The notes below the pieces were generated by a model. That model did not search any database, was not told the DNA's origin, and saw only the letters and a program-made list of their open reading frames with translations. Both the position numbers and the translations under genes were made by a program. Positions 1 to 9,325 of a stretch of 54,970 nt of DNA are shown here, in pieces (positions within the stretch are counted from its first letter, which is position 1; each line of letters begins with the position of its first letter). The stretch lies in assembly GCA_947476295.1 (NCBI GenBank), contig CANJQC010000001.1, forward strand, positions 92,555-147,524. The letters run 5' to 3'. This stretch comes from Planctomycetaceae bacterium (GTDB lineage: Bacteria > Planctomycetota > Planctomycetia > Planctomycetales > Planctomycetaceae).

Positions 1-164
1 TCGGCTCGCTCAGTCGTGAGTTGCAGTGCATGTTGTCCAATCACGGTTTCACAGATCAGCCTGTGGGAGGCTGTCCGATCAGTGAATCCGATGCAAACCC
101 GGCAGAAGTCTCCGTCATCGTGCAGCAGGTCGTCGCCGAACTCCACCGACGTGGTTTGATGTAA
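1..164 (+). CDS. C-terminal end of an unidentified protein (5' end outside window)
   Basis: An open frame enters from the left edge (first full codon at base 3) and stops with TAA at 162-164, giving about 53 residues ending in HRRGLM. The dehydrogenase start codon follows 3 bases after the stop, so the two genes are almost certainly co-transcribed. The tail (a proline-containing turn, then an amphipathic helix) is of the general kind seen at the end of DHDPS-family aldolases. Such an enzyme would fit beside a D-amino-acid dehydrogenase in hydroxyproline breakdown, but this is a guess. The fragment is too short to identify. Confidence 0.6.
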   Translation, partial: GSLSRELQCMLSNHGFTDQPVGGCPISESDANPAEVSVIVQQVVAELHRRGLM

Positions 165-167
165 GAC

Positions 168-1418
168 ATGGCAAACAAAACACCTCATACCGTCATCGTC
201 GGTGGTGGAGTCATCGGAGGATTCTCCGCATGGTATCTGCGGCAGACCGGGCGCGACGTTACGCTCATCGACAAAGGGCGATTCGGCAAAGCATGTTCTC
301 ACGGCAATTGCGGTTACGTCAGTCCCAGTCATGTGATTCCTCTGGCGCGTCCCGGCCAGATCGGCAAAGGCATCAAAGGGATGCTCGGCCGACAAACTGC
401 GTTGCGAATTGAACCGAAAAAACTTCTGAGCTTGTGGCCGTGGCTGCTGAAGTTTGCAAGTCGATGCAATGAACGTGACATGATGCAGGCAGGTCTGGCC
501 TGTCATCCGTTGCTGCAATCTTCCGCCGCGCTGTATCGTGAGTTGATTGAAACGCACAATATGCAGGTCGAATGGCGAACCGATGGTTTACTGTTTGTCT
601 ATCGCGACCAGCACGAGTTCGATGCTTATGCCAAGACCGACGAATGGCTGCGGAAACATTTTCAATTGCCCGCAGAACCACTCGCCGGTTCCGCTCTGAC
701 GAACCTCGAACCGGCTCTGAAGCCCGGACTTGCCGGGGCATGGTTATATCGCTGCGATGCGCATCTGCGTCCGGACAAGCTGATGCTTGAATTGCGACGA
801 TTGCTGGACGAAAGTGGTGTGCGAGTCATCGAGAACTGCGAAATGAAGGGCCTGACGAGTTCGGGTCAACAGGCAACAGCCGTTGAAACCAGCCATGCGG
901 AACTGGAAGCCGATGAAGTGCTTATCGCAACCGGTTCCTGGACGCCGCTGCTGAACGACTGGCTGGGAGTCAAGCTGCCGATCCAGCCAGGCAAGGGCTA
1001 TTCGATTACAATGGCACGACCAAAAATCTGCCCGAAATATCCGATGATACTGGAGGAGTGTCATGTCGGAATCACACCGTTCGAAACAGGCTATCGCGTC
1101 GGCAGTACGATGGAATTTGCAGGCTATGACACAGCGCTGAATCAGCGGCGTCTGAACTACCTGCGATCCGGTGCCGCCGAGTATCTGATTGAACCCACCG
1201 CAGATCCTGTCGAAGAAGAATGGTGCGGCTGGCGCCCGATGACGGCCGATGGCATTCCATTCATCGACCGTTCACCGCGATTCAACAACGTCTGGGTCGC
1301 CGCCGGACACAGCATGTTGGGGATCTCTATGGGCACCGGCACCGGCAAACTGGTCGCTGAAATGATCAGCGGCCGGAAGCCGCATCTTGATCTGAACGCC
1401 TATCGCATTCGGCGATAG
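168..1418 (+). CDS. FAD-dependent D-amino-acid dehydrogenase (DadA/DAO family)
   Basis: A 416-residue flavoprotein of the DAO superfamily that should oxidise a D-amino acid (possibly D-hydroxyproline) to an imino acid and pass electrons to the respiratory chain. The N-terminal dinucleotide-binding motif VIVGGGVIGG (residues 9-18) is intact, followed by an acidic residue at the end of beta-2 (TLIDKG). The C-terminal FAD-contact region GWRPMTADGIPFI and the glycine-rich HSMLGISMGTGTG near residue 380 are typical of DadA and of hydroxyproline dehydrogenases. There is no signal peptide. It lies 3 bases behind the previous gene and converges on malate dehydrogenase 10 bases downstream. The exact substrate is not readable from the sequence. 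Confidence 0.88.
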   Translation: MANKTPHTVIVGGGVIGGFSAWYLRQTGRDVTLIDKGRFGKACSHGNCGYVSPSHVIPLARPGQIGKGIKGMLGRQTALRIEPKKLLSLWPWLLKFASRCNERDMMQAGLACHPLLQSSAALYRELIETHNMQVEWRTDGLLFVYRDQHEFDAYAKTDEWLRKHFQLPAEPLAGSALTNLEPALKPGLAGAWLYRCDAHLRPDKLMLELRRLLDESGVRVIENCEMKGLTSSGQQATAVETSHAELEADEVLIATGSWTPLLNDWLGVKLPIQPGKGYSITMARPKICPKYPMILEECHVGITPFETGYRVGSTMEFAGYDTALNQRRLNYLRSGAAEYLIEPTADPVEEEWCGWRPMTADGIPFIDRSPRFNNVWVAAGHSMLGISMGTGTGKLVAEMISGRKPHLDLNAYRIRR

Positions 1419-1428
1419 GGAGAGTTAC

Positions 1429-2418
1429 TCAGTTCAGCAGATCTTTCACGCAGTCGCGTTCTTCTTTGAGTTCGTTGACGGTGATGTCGATTTTGGACTG
1501 AGCAAACTCGTTGTGTTTCTGGCCTTGCACGATGGAAACTTTCTTTCCGTCGCTCACCAGAGGAAAGCCGCTGATGAGCCCCGCTTCGACACCATAGCTG
1601 CCGTCACTGCACACTGCAGCGCTGAAACAGGAACCTGCCGGTGTGGGCCGAATGATGCCTTTCACCGTATCCAGCACTGCGTTCGCCGCTGATGCTGCAC
1701 TGGATGCACCTCGAGCAGCGATGACAGCAGCTCCGCGTTTCTGGACGGTTGAAATGAAGTCTCCCTTCAGCCATTCATGGTCAGTGATGACTTCGGTGGC
1801 AGGCTTGCCGTTGATCTTCGCGTGATAGAAATCCGGATACTGCGTCGCTGAATGATTTCCCCAGATGCCGACGTTGGAAACCGCAGCCACGGGCACGCCG
1901 GCTTTCTGAGCCAGTTGAGAAACCGATCGATTTTGATCCAGCATTGTCATCGCGAACCATCGATCTGCAGGAACGCCGGCAGCATTCTTCATAGCGATCA
2001 GGCAGTTTGTATTGCAGGGATTGCCGACAACCAATACTCGCACATCCGGAGCCGCCGCCGCCGCGATTGCGCGACCCGTGCTGGTGAAGATTGGCCCGTT
2101 GATGCGAATCAGATCACCGCGTTCCATGCCAGCCTTGCGCGGCACACTGCCGACGCACAGAACCCAGTTACAGTCTTTGAAACCGACTTCCAGATGATCG
2201 CTGTCTGCCTTGACGACACCCGACAACGTCGAAAACGCACAGTCATCAAGTTCCATATGAACGCCGTCAAGCGCCTTGAGAACCGGAGGCACTTCGACCA
2301 GATGCAGAATCACAGGCTGATTGGGCCCGAAGACCTCACCAGACGCAATGCGATAAATCAACGAATAGCCAATCTGACCAGCTGCACCAGTAACTGCAAC
2401 ACGAATCGGGGATGTCAT
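1429..2418 (-). CDS. mdh: Malate dehydrogenase (NAD-dependent)
   Basis: Reversible oxidation of malate to oxaloacetate in the TCA cycle; cytosolic. 329 residues, normal for the type-2 malate dehydrogenase group. Visible features are the Rossmann motif GAAGQIG (residues 11-17), the nucleotide/substrate segment VVGNPCNTN and the catalytic histidine in [13 protein letters not shown]. The family's usual LDHNRA segment reads LDQNRS here. I start at the ATG at 2418 rather than the GTG six bases upstream, because AAGGTGA lies 8 bases before this ATG. It is transcribed alone and convergent with the dehydrogenase to its left. Confidence 0.95.
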   Translation of the reverse strand: MTSPIRVAVTGAAGQIGYSLIYRIASGEVFGPNQPVILHLVEVPPVLKALDGVHMELDDCAFSTLSGVVKADSDHLEVGFKDCNWVLCVGSVPRKAGMERGDLIRINGPIFTSTGRAIAAAAAPDVRVLVVGNPCNTNCLIAMKNAAGVPADRWFAMTMLDQNRSVSQLAQKAGVPVAAVSNVGIWGNHSATQYPDFYHAKINGKPATEVITDHEWLKGDFISTVQKRGAAVIAARGASSAASAANAVLDTVKGIIRPTPAGSCFSAAVCSDGSYGVEAGLISGFPLVSDGKKVSIVQGQKHNEFAQSKIDITVNELKEERDCVKDLLN

Positions 2419-3045
2419 GAACACGTCACCTTTCGAAATAAGAAACCATCACTCCACCGGGTGCCGGAGAAGTTTTTAGAGGCCACCTGCGTCCGTCACT
2501 CTACAAGGCAACTCGGGCCACAGTCGCAGCTTCAGATTGTAGCCTTGAAGCCGTTCACAATTCAAAACAGTGGCCTATTCGCCAGCCGGAACACAGCATT
2601 CGGGAATGCATGGCAGGTTCGGCAATCTGGTATGAATATTTCTGACAAGGCTAAGATTGCGATGTTGAATGACTCATGGAACTTTTCGGAAAAGGCGAAT
2701 TGTGCCTAAGCCTCGGGAAGTTCCCGTAGAAACGTTCGAAACAGTAATGACAATTTTTAGCTCACCCCATGGCAGCATCCGATAGCATCTTCAGTCACGA
2801 TGTTGCTGGCACCTTGGCGAGTACGGCAGAATTTTCCGAACGCAGTCCTCTGGACAGTTCATTCCGGCTTCGATGGTCTCTTTGGAGCAGAGCGAGAACG
2901 AAAAATGCCCGGATGGGGATTGAAGGGAGTCTTTTAGGCCGACTAGAGTCCCCTCCTTAAGCTTGCTGCGTCCGGCAGTTTTGCGGCTGGTGGCATTGGG
3001 AATCCGGGCCTTAGAGATTCATTCCACACTTGCAAAGGATTGCCA
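2419..3045. other. Intergenic region between mdh and a lipoprotein gene
   Basis: About 630 bases that must hold the two divergent promoters. The short frames here have no recognisable protein pattern and no good ribosome binding site. I see no strong hairpin, repeat or riboswitch. Confidence 0.5.
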
Positions 3046-3753
3046 ATGTTCCTGAAAAGCACAGCGATGCTGTTCACCGCTGGCCTAGCGGTGGCGATCA
3101 CCGGATGTACCAACACCTCGACGTCGAACACCGCTCGAACGGCCAAAGAGCAGCTGCTGCTGTCCAACGCGGTTGATCAGTCGCTTGATAAAGTTGACTT
3201 CACTCCGCTGTATGGTCAAAAGGTCTTCGTTGACGACAAGTATCTTGAATGTGTAGATAAAAACTATGTCGTAGGTTCAGTACGACACCGAGTCATGCGA
3301 GCTGGCGGTGCTTTGGCCGCTGCGACAGATGATGCCGATGTGATCATGGAGTTACGCAGTGGTGGCGTAGGAACGGACTCGACTGAAATGTATGTCGGAG
3401 TTCCCTCGCTTCCGCTTCCGGCGGGGATGCAGACACCGGAAATTCGCTTCAGCGAACGCACGTCGCAGTATGGTTATTCCAAGCTGGGCCTTGTGCTGTT
3501 TGATGCAAAGACAAAAGTTGTGCTGGGCGACGGAGGTGTGTCGATGGCTCAGTCCGACGACAATAACTGGTTCGTGCTGGGGATGGGGCCGTGGCAGAAT
3601 GGAACTCTGAAAAGCGACGTCTCCACAGCACGCCGAATTCCCCACGGCATGAAAATGAACCGCCTGCCGACGCAAGTGGTATTTGAATCGCCCACCCACG
3701 TCGGACCCGGTGCCATCCGGTACGCCAGCGGTGGCGAAGGCGATAAACAGTAG
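3046..3753 (+). CDS. Lipoprotein of unknown function
   Basis: A 235-residue secreted protein. The N-terminus is a lipoprotein signal peptide with the lipobox AITGC, so it should be lipidated on Cys and membrane-anchored. No catalytic domain is recognised. The mature part begins with a Ser/Thr/Asn-rich linker, then ARTAKEQLLLSNAVDQSL, and has a region alternating Gly/Val/Asp residues suggestive of a beta-rich fold. I choose the ATG at 3046 over a TTG at 3040, because AAAGGA lies 6 bases upstream of the ATG and would overlap the TTG. It is a single-gene unit ended by the terminator at 3807-3841. Confidence 0.75.
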   Translation: MFLKSTAMLFTAGLAVAITGCTNTSTSNTARTAKEQLLLSNAVDQSLDKVDFTPLYGQKVFVDDKYLECVDKNYVVGSVRHRVMRAGGALAAATDDADVIMELRSGGVGTDSTEMYVGVPSLPLPAGMQTPEIRFSERTSQYGYSKLGLVLFDAKTKVVLGDGGVSMAQSDDNNWFVLGMGPWQNGTLKSDVSTARRIPHGMKMNRLPTQVVFESPTHVGPGAIRYASGGEGDKQ

Positions 3754-3806
3754 TCGATACTTGCTCACGGCGCGGTCAGGCGTCATTGTGAGAGTACAAC
3801 GGAAGA

Positions 3807-3841
3807 GGTCGTCGGCGTTAATTCGTCGGCGACCTTTTTTT
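3807..3841 (+). terminator. Rho-independent terminator of the lipoprotein gene
   Basis: An 11 bp stem (GGTCGTCGGCG paired with CGTCGGCGACC, two G-T wobbles) with the loop TTAATT, followed directly by seven T. It lies 54 bases after the lipoprotein stop codon and just before the convergent amidase gene. Confidence 0.9.
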
Positions 3842-3883
3842 GTGGCGAGCCATTGGGCGTCCGCTCTGTCGAGGCAAAATATT

Positions 3884-4756
3884 TTACTCCAGCCAGCGTT
3901 TCTGCAGGTCACCAAAGGCGTCGATTCGTCGGTCGCGGAAGAATGGCCAGTGAGTTCTGGCGGTGTTGATGAGTGAGAGATCGCAGGAAACGACAACGTT
4001 GGCTTCACCATCGTGCGTGGCCTGTGAGACGATATTGCCGTACGGATCGGCCAGAAAACTGCCGCCCCAGAATTGTATCTCGCCTTCGATGCCCACGCGA
4101 TTCGGCGCGCCGACAAACAGGCCGTTGGCGATCGCATGGCTTCGCATCATGGTTTGCCATGCGGAGTACTGACTCGCTCCGTAAACTTCCCGCTCGCCTG
4201 GAATCCAGCCGATCGCAGTTGGATAAAACAGCAACTCCGCCCCCTGCATGGCTGTCAATCGAGCGGCCTCAGGATACCACTGATCCCAGCAGATACAGAC
4301 ACCGACTTTTGCGTACCGTGTTTTGAAGGCCAGAAAGCCCAGATCGCCCGGCGTGAAGTAAAATTTTTCGTAGTACAATGGGTCATCCGGAATGTGCATC
4401 TTGCGGTACATCCCTGCGATCGATCCGTCCGCATCCAGCACGACAGCCGAATTGTGATACAAGCCGGGTGCCCGTTTTTCGAACAGAGGGACCACGATTA
4501 CGACGCGGCATTCCTTAGCGATCGTCTGCAGAGCGACCGTCGTCGGACCGGGAATCGGTTCTGCCAATTCAAATCGCGAATGTTCTTCGGCCTGGCACGG
4601 GTATTGTGTATTGAACACTTCCTGCAGGCAGATGACCTGAGCACCATCGGCAGCGGCTTCGCGAATCTTTTCGATCGAACGATCCAGGTTTTGCTGCGGA
4701 TTGGTGCAGCATGTCATCTGGACCAGACCCACTTGAACTTCAGACTTTTTCGTCAT
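3884..4756 (-). CDS. aguB: N-carbamoylputrescine amidase (nitrilase superfamily)
   Basis: Hydrolyses N-carbamoylputrescine to putrescine, CO2 and ammonia, the last step of the agmatine route to polyamines; cytoplasmic. 290 residues, the usual length. The Glu-Lys-Cys triad is visible: E46 in CLQEVFN, K119 in YRKMHIPDD and C156 in CICWDQWYPE. The sequence YHNSAVV and the ending THWPFFRDRRIDAF are typical of the AguB branch rather than generic nitrilases. The usual partner, agmatine deiminase (aguA), is not next to it here, so it must be elsewhere if the pathway is complete. The ribosome binding site is weak. Confidence 0.92.
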   Translation of the reverse strand: MTKKSEVQVGLVQMTCCTNPQQNLDRSIEKIREAAADGAQVICLQEVFNTQYPCQAEEHSRFELAEPIPGPTTVALQTIAKECRVVIVVPLFEKRAPGLYHNSAVVLDADGSIAGMYRKMHIPDDPLYYEKFYFTPGDLGFLAFKTRYAKVGVCICWDQWYPEAARLTAMQGAELLFYPTAIGWIPGEREVYGASQYSAWQTMMRSHAIANGLFVGAPNRVGIEGEIQFWGGSFLADPYGNIVSQATHDGEANVVVSCDLSLINTARTHWPFFRDRRIDAFGDLQKRWLE

Positions 4757-5057
4757 GGCGTTTCAGACCCAAAGCAAATCACGACTTTTCCATCAATCGC
4801 TGATCCTGTAGAACCTGTTAAGCGTCTTGTGTCGCATAGATCTTATGCACAGAAGCGATTTGCGACGCAGTGTATAAGCGGCAGTGCCGCCAGTAAACAC
4901 AGTCGAAATCTTGGAAAATGAGCGGCATTGCACGATTTTCCTTGTCACACAATGTGATTCTTTTCCGCTTGTCGATACAGTCGGGAAGTTGAGTGAACTT
5001 CGTGAGTACCCAGAACAGATTCTTTGATTGTTGAGTTCTGAAACTAGGATGATTTCC
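4757..5057. other. Divergent intergenic region aguB / livK
   Basis: About 300 bases separating two outward-facing genes; both promoters must lie here. No clear operator palindrome or riboswitch was seen. TAGGA at 5045-5049 serves as the ribosome binding site of the right-hand gene. Confidence 0.5.
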
Positions 5058-6230
5058 ATGACTTGCACAGTGTTCCGAATCATACGGCGGCAGACGTTCT
5101 TGCTTCCTTGCCTGTTGTTGGTGCTGATGGCAAACGGGTGTCAGCCTAGTGCGAGCAGTTCGAATGAAATCCTTATCGGCCACTATGCGTCAATGACTGG
5201 TTCGGAAGCAACGTTCGGGATATCCACCGACAATGGCATTAAGATGGCCGTGGAAGAACTGAACGCTGCTGGAGGAATTCGTGGTCGCAAGGTGAAGTTG
5301 ATCACCTACGACGACAAAGGTGATGCTCGCGAAGCTGGTACTGCAGTCACTCGACTTGTGACGAAGGACGGCGTCGTGGCTGTCATTGGCGAAGTGGCAT
5401 CCGGGCTTTCACTAGCAGCAGCTCCGATTTGCCAGGAAGCCAGCATTCCGATGATCAGCCCGTCATCCACCAATCCGAAGGTGACCAGGATCGGCGACAT
5501 GATTTTCCGAGTCTGCTTCATCGATCCTTTTCAGGCTCATGTTTGTGCGAAATTTGCTCGAGAGCATGAAGGACTGAAAGCCACCAAGGCTGCAATTCTG
5601 ACCGATCAGGCATCCCCATATTCGGTCGGTCTTCAGGATGAATTTGAAAAGTCGTTTGGGGCGATGGGAGGAACCGTTGTCAGTAAGCAAACGTATCAGG
5701 CTGGAGATCAGGATTTCTCAGCGCAACTGACATCGATTCGTGCAGCGGAGCCGGACGTAATCTTCATTCCTGGCTATTACACACATGTGGCCAGCATTAT
5801 TCTGCAGGCACGAAAACTGGGGATCACTCAGACATTCCTTGGTGCTGACGGTTGGGATTCGGCAAAACTGGGAGAAATCGCTGGTGAAGCCATCAACGGT
5901 TGCTTCTATTCCAATCATTTTTCGCATGAAGACCAAAGTCCGAAAGTCCAAGAGTTCATCAGGAAATACACGGCTAAGCACCAACAAACGCCCGATGCGC
6001 TGGCGGCACTGGGACACGATTCAGCAATGATCCTTTTTGAGGCGATGAAGAAAATCGACAGCCTCGACGGAGTTGCTCTGGCTGCGGAGCTGGCGAAGAC
6101 GAAAGACTTCGATGGTGTAACGGGCAAGATATCAATCGATGCCGACCGCAATGCCGTGAAGCCAGCTTTCATTCTTGAGATGCAGAATGGAAAGCCGAAG
6201 TATGTGACGACGATGAAGCCGGGGGAGTGA
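5058..6230 (+). CDS. livK: Branched-chain amino acid ABC transporter, substrate-binding lipoprotein
   Basis: Periplasmic binding protein (Leu/Ile/Val-type, type I fold) that delivers the ligand to the LivHM permease. 390 residues. An N-terminal lipoprotein signal with lipobox MANGC indicates membrane anchoring. The mature protein opens with ILIGHYASMTGSEATFG, the usual start of the first lobe, and continues with KLITYDDKGD and a conserved AVIGEVASG. I start at the ATG at 5058; an in-frame ATG at 5049 overlaps the ribosome binding site TAGGA. It is the first gene of the livKHMG run, with a 91-base gap to livH. The ligand could be another small amide or urea, since these receptors diverge freely. 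Confidence 0.9.
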   Translation: MTCTVFRIIRRQTFLLPCLLLVLMANGCQPSASSSNEILIGHYASMTGSEATFGISTDNGIKMAVEELNAAGGIRGRKVKLITYDDKGDAREAGTAVTRLVTKDGVVAVIGEVASGLSLAAAPICQEASIPMISPSSTNPKVTRIGDMIFRVCFIDPFQAHVCAKFAREHEGLKATKAAILTDQASPYSVGLQDEFEKSFGAMGGTVVSKQTYQAGDQDFSAQLTSIRAAEPDVIFIPGYYTHVASIILQARKLGITQTFLGADGWDSAKLGEIAGEAINGCFYSNHFSHEDQSPKVQEFIRKYTAKHQQTPDALAALGHDSAMILFEAMKKIDSLDGVALAAELAKTKDFDGVTGKISIDADRNAVKPAFILEMQNGKPKYVTTMKPGE

Positions 6231-6321
6231 GTTGTGTAATGCGGCTCCTGCTCTGCAAACCTTGAGAGTATGGTTTTTCTGAGAAGATTTGTGACAAAAT
6301 CAGATCCCTGTCTTTCCACTC

Positions 6322-7281
6322 ATGTCTGACTTCGCTCAAACGCTGATCACCGCCATCGCCATTGGCAGCCTGTACGCGCTAATCGCCCTGGGCTACACGA
6401 TGGTCTACGGGATTCTCAAGTTCATCAACTTCGCTCACAGTGACATTGTCGTGCTGGGAGCCTGGAGTAGTTACTCGCTGGCGGTGAAACTGATGCCTGC
6501 ACTCGGGTATAGCCTCGACGCAGTGCCGCCGATCTGGGTATCCGTCGTAATCTTGATTGCAGCGATGGTTTTTTGTGGAGCGATTGGATTCAGCATCGAG
6601 CGCCTTGCGTATCGTCCGCTGCGCCGCGCGCCGCGGCTAAATGTTCTGATTACGGCCATTGGTGTTTCCCTGTTGCTGCAGAATGTCGGGCAATTGAGCT
6701 TTGTATTCGGTGCCAGTCCTCAGGACATGCCCCCGCTTCTTTCCGACAGGACGCTGACGACGATCACGTTCGGTGAAGGCGAGTCCGTGCATCAGCTCGT
6801 GATCGGGCTGGTGGATGTCGTAATCTTCGCCACGGCGACATCGCTGATGTTGATCATGCAGTATCTGGTATTTCATACAAAGCTTGGTGTGGCGATGCGA
6901 GCCGTCTCGTTTAACACCGAAACTGCCGCATTGATGGGGATTCATGTTGATCGAGTAGTCTCCTTCACATTCGTTCTCGGATCGACTCTTGCTGCCGCAG
7001 CAGGTTTCCTGATCGTCATGAAATACCCAAGCATCAGTCAGCCGGCGCACACAATCTGGGTGCTGCTGGGACTGAAGGCGTTCGTCGCGGCGGTCATCGG
7101 TGGCATCGGCAACGTGCGAGGAGCCGTGCTGGGCGGGTTTGTGATTGCCTTTGTCGAGCAGTTCGGGGCTTTCTACATTTCGTCGAGCTATCGGGACGTG
7201 TATGTCTTTGCGTTGCTGATTCTGATTCTCCTGGTCAAGCCGAGTGGACTGCTGGGCTCACCGTTGAGGGAGAAAGTGTAG
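6322..7281 (+). CDS. livH: Branched-chain amino acid ABC transporter permease LivH
   Basis: Inner-membrane permease, 319 residues, with about eight hydrophobic segments. It begins with the typical LivH pattern AIAIGSLYALIALGYTMVYG and the strongly conserved LKFINFAHSD. The segment IGGIGNVRGAVLGG near residue 265 is the cytoplasmic coupling loop that contacts the ATPase. It sits 3 bases upstream of livM, so translation is probably coupled. It should form the transmembrane heterodimer with LivM. Confidence 0.93.
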   Translation: MSDFAQTLITAIAIGSLYALIALGYTMVYGILKFINFAHSDIVVLGAWSSYSLAVKLMPALGYSLDAVPPIWVSVVILIAAMVFCGAIGFSIERLAYRPLRRAPRLNVLITAIGVSLLLQNVGQLSFVFGASPQDMPPLLSDRTLTTITFGEGESVHQLVIGLVDVVIFATATSLMLIMQYLVFHTKLGVAMRAVSFNTETAALMGIHVDRVVSFTFVLGSTLAAAAGFLIVMKYPSISQPAHTIWVLLGLKAFVAAVIGGIGNVRGAVLGGFVIAFVEQFGAFYISSSYRDVYVFALLILILLVKPSGLLGSPLREKV

Positions 7282-7283
7282 CC

Positions 7284-8459
7284 ATGTCGCACTCATCTCC
7301 TGAAACGAACGCTGATATATCGAATGCTGAAGCAATGACCTCGATGCCGTCACGGTTTGGCAACGCATGGACCGCCTTGATACCGATCGCGATCGGCATC
7401 GCAATTGCGATGTTGCTGCACTTTCTGCTGCCTTCTCCGCAAAAAAACTACTACGTGAAAGTTGCACAGATCACAGGCATCGTGATCGTGCTGGCTGTTT
7501 CACTGAACATCGTCAATGGCATGACAGGCCAGTTTTCCATCGGCCACGCGGGCTTCATGACGCTGGGCGGCTACATGTCAGCGACCATTACATATTACGG
7601 CTCCATGTTGCTTTGGGGCAGCACCGCAAAACATGGCGGATTTCTCGGGAGCGGTGAGTGGTTGTTTGCGGCATCCTGTCTGGCCGGTGGACTGTTTGCA
7701 GCCGTGGCCGGATATGTGGTCGGACTGCCATCGCTTCGTCTGCGTGGTGACTATCTGGCGATCGTCACACTGGGATTCGGGGAGATCATTCGAGTTGTCC
7801 TCCAACAAACCGCGAAAGTGATTGAAGATCCTGACGTATTGGCAAACGCCGGAGTAGCGGAACTTGTTCCGCCGCCGCTCGGCGGTTCCCTTGGGTTTAG
7901 TGGAATTCCCAAGTACACAAGTCTGTTCTGGGTCTACGCGATCCTTACCGCGACTCTTGTTGTGGCCTGGCGACTGAAGAGTTCCAGCATTGGTCGGGCG
8001 ATGATTTCTGTCCGAGAAGATGAAATCGCTGCACAAGCGATGGGCGTGAACATTGCTCGAAAGAAAGTGATGGCGTTTGTGATCGCCGCCTTCTTTGCAG
8101 GCATCGGAGGTGGTCTGTTCGCCCATTCAACCGGAGCAGTCAGTCCGAAAGATGCCGGATTTCAGCAGTCCTTTGATTTTGTCATCATGACAGTTCTGGG
8201 CGGTCGTGGATCCATCTCAGGGGTCACAATTGCGGCGATTCTGCTAACCGTCTTGCCGGAATTGCTGCGTGATTTTGAACAGTATCGACTGATTATCTAC
8301 GCCCTGCTGCTGGTCATCATGATGCTGGTGCGGCCTCAGGGTCTGCTGGGGATTCACGAGATTTGGGATCTGTGGCCGCGACGTCGCGCGACTGTACCAG
8401 CGCCAACAGCGACATCTTCTGTGGCGTCTCTGCCAACTCCGTCGCAGGAGTTGAAATGA
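7284..8459 (+). CDS. livM: Branched-chain amino acid ABC transporter permease LivM
   Basis: Second permease subunit, 391 residues. After a hydrophilic N-terminal stretch of about 25 residues it has the LivM core: NIVNGMTGQFSIGHAGFMTLGGY, then YLAIVTLGFGEIIR, then ISVREDEIAAQAMGVN (the coupling region), and the final VLGGRGSISG. The C-terminus after the last membrane segment is an Ala/Thr/Pro-rich tail. Its TGA overlaps the ATG of livG, which supports one operon. Confidence 0.93.
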   Translation: MSHSSPETNADISNAEAMTSMPSRFGNAWTALIPIAIGIAIAMLLHFLLPSPQKNYYVKVAQITGIVIVLAVSLNIVNGMTGQFSIGHAGFMTLGGYMSATITYYGSMLLWGSTAKHGGFLGSGEWLFAASCLAGGLFAAVAGYVVGLPSLRLRGDYLAIVTLGFGEIIRVVLQQTAKVIEDPDVLANAGVAELVPPPLGGSLGFSGIPKYTSLFWVYAILTATLVVAWRLKSSSIGRAMISVREDEIAAQAMGVNIARKKVMAFVIAAFFAGIGGGLFAHSTGAVSPKDAGFQQSFDFVIMTVLGGRGSISGVTIAAILLTVLPELLRDFEQYRLIIYALLLVIMMLVRPQGLLGIHEIWDLWPRRRATVPAPTATSSVASLPTPSQELK

Positions 8460-9286
8460 GGAACACGCCTGCTGCGACACCGACTGCGACAGGAAGACCG
8501 GCAATCAGTTCAGAAACATTGCTGAATATCGACGCCATCGGAATATCATTCGGTGGTCTGAAAGCCGTTCAGGAGTTTTCGCTGCAGCTTCCTGCTGCTG
8601 GATTGTTCGGACTCATCGGTCCGAACGGAGCGGGTAAAACGACCGTCTTCAATCTGCTGACGGGTGTTTACCAACCGGACTGCGGTGAGATCCATCTGGC
8701 ATCGCGAAGGCTATCCAGACGAAAGCCCCATGAAATTACCGCGGCGGGGATTGCACGCACATTTCAGAATATCCGTCTGTTTCCGGACCTGAGCGTGCTG
8801 GATAACGTGCGACTTGCCGGACAGTTGCATAACCAGCACGGCCTGCTATCCACGCTGCTGCGCACACGCAGCCACCGGCGTGAAGAACAGGTACTTCAGG
8901 AAAAAGCATTCGATCTTCTGCAGGTTTTCGAACTTCAGGACCGCGCCTACGAACTGGCGAGCAATCTGAGTTACGGTCATCAGCGCAAGCTTGAAATTGT
9001 AAGAGCCCTTGCTACAAATCCGAAGGTCTTGTTACTTGACGAGCCCGCCGCCGGACTGAATCCTCGGGAAAAGAAATTGCTGGCACATTCGATTCAACAA
9101 ATCCGCGACCGATTTCAGGTAGCGGTACTGTTGATTGAACACGACATGCCGCTGGTCATGGAGATTTGCGAAAGCATCATTGTACTCGATCACGGCGTCA
9201 CAATCTGCAAAGGGACGCCGCGCGAAGTCCAGAATGATGATCGCGTGATTGCTGCCTATCTTGGAAGCGGACTGACGGACGACTGA
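8456..9286 (+). CDS. livG: Branched-chain amino acid ABC transporter ATP-binding protein LivG
   Basis: ATPase subunit, 276 residues. Walker A GPNGAGKTT (residues 55-63), Q-loop in FQNIRLF, ABC signature LSYGHQRKLEI and Walker B VLLLDEPAAGLNP are all intact, and the C-terminus is of LivG type. The start is the ATG at 8456, which overlaps the livM stop codon (ATGA) and has GCAGGAG 5 bases upstream; a longer frame upstream only runs inside livM. Importers of this class normally use a LivG/LivF heterodimer, yet no livF follows. The next gene is convergent. Confidence 0.93.
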   Translation: MRNTPAATPTATGRPAISSETLLNIDAIGISFGGLKAVQEFSLQLPAAGLFGLIGPNGAGKTTVFNLLTGVYQPDCGEIHLASRRLSRRKPHEITAAGIARTFQNIRLFPDLSVLDNVRLAGQLHNQHGLLSTLLRTRSHRREEQVLQEKAFDLLQVFELQDRAYELASNLSYGHQRKLEIVRALATNPKVLLLDEPAAGLNPREKKLLAHSIQQIRDRFQVAVLLIEHDMPLVMEICESIIVLDHGVTICKGTPREVQNDDRVIAAYLGSGLTDD

Positions 9287-9325
9287 TACGCAGCAAATCG
9301 GCCCTCGTGAAGCAGCTCACCGCGT

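Noticed and set aside
1852-2709. 285-codon plus-strand frame over malate dehydrogenase
   Set aside because: Antisense to a clear enzyme gene; composition is a codon-bias shadow.
2769-2960. 63-codon plus-strand frame in the mdh/lipoprotein gap
   Set aside because: Low-complexity Arg/Ser composition and no ribosome binding site.
3352-4137. 261-codon minus-strand frame
   Set aside because: Overlaps the lipoprotein gene, the terminator and aguB in another frame; no motif.
4593-4607. Sigma-54-like TGGCACGGGTATTGT
   Set aside because: Lies within the aguB coding region and has GT rather than GC at -12.
4073-4921. 282-codon plus-strand frame over aguB
   Set aside because: Antisense to aguB; no ribosome binding site or motif.
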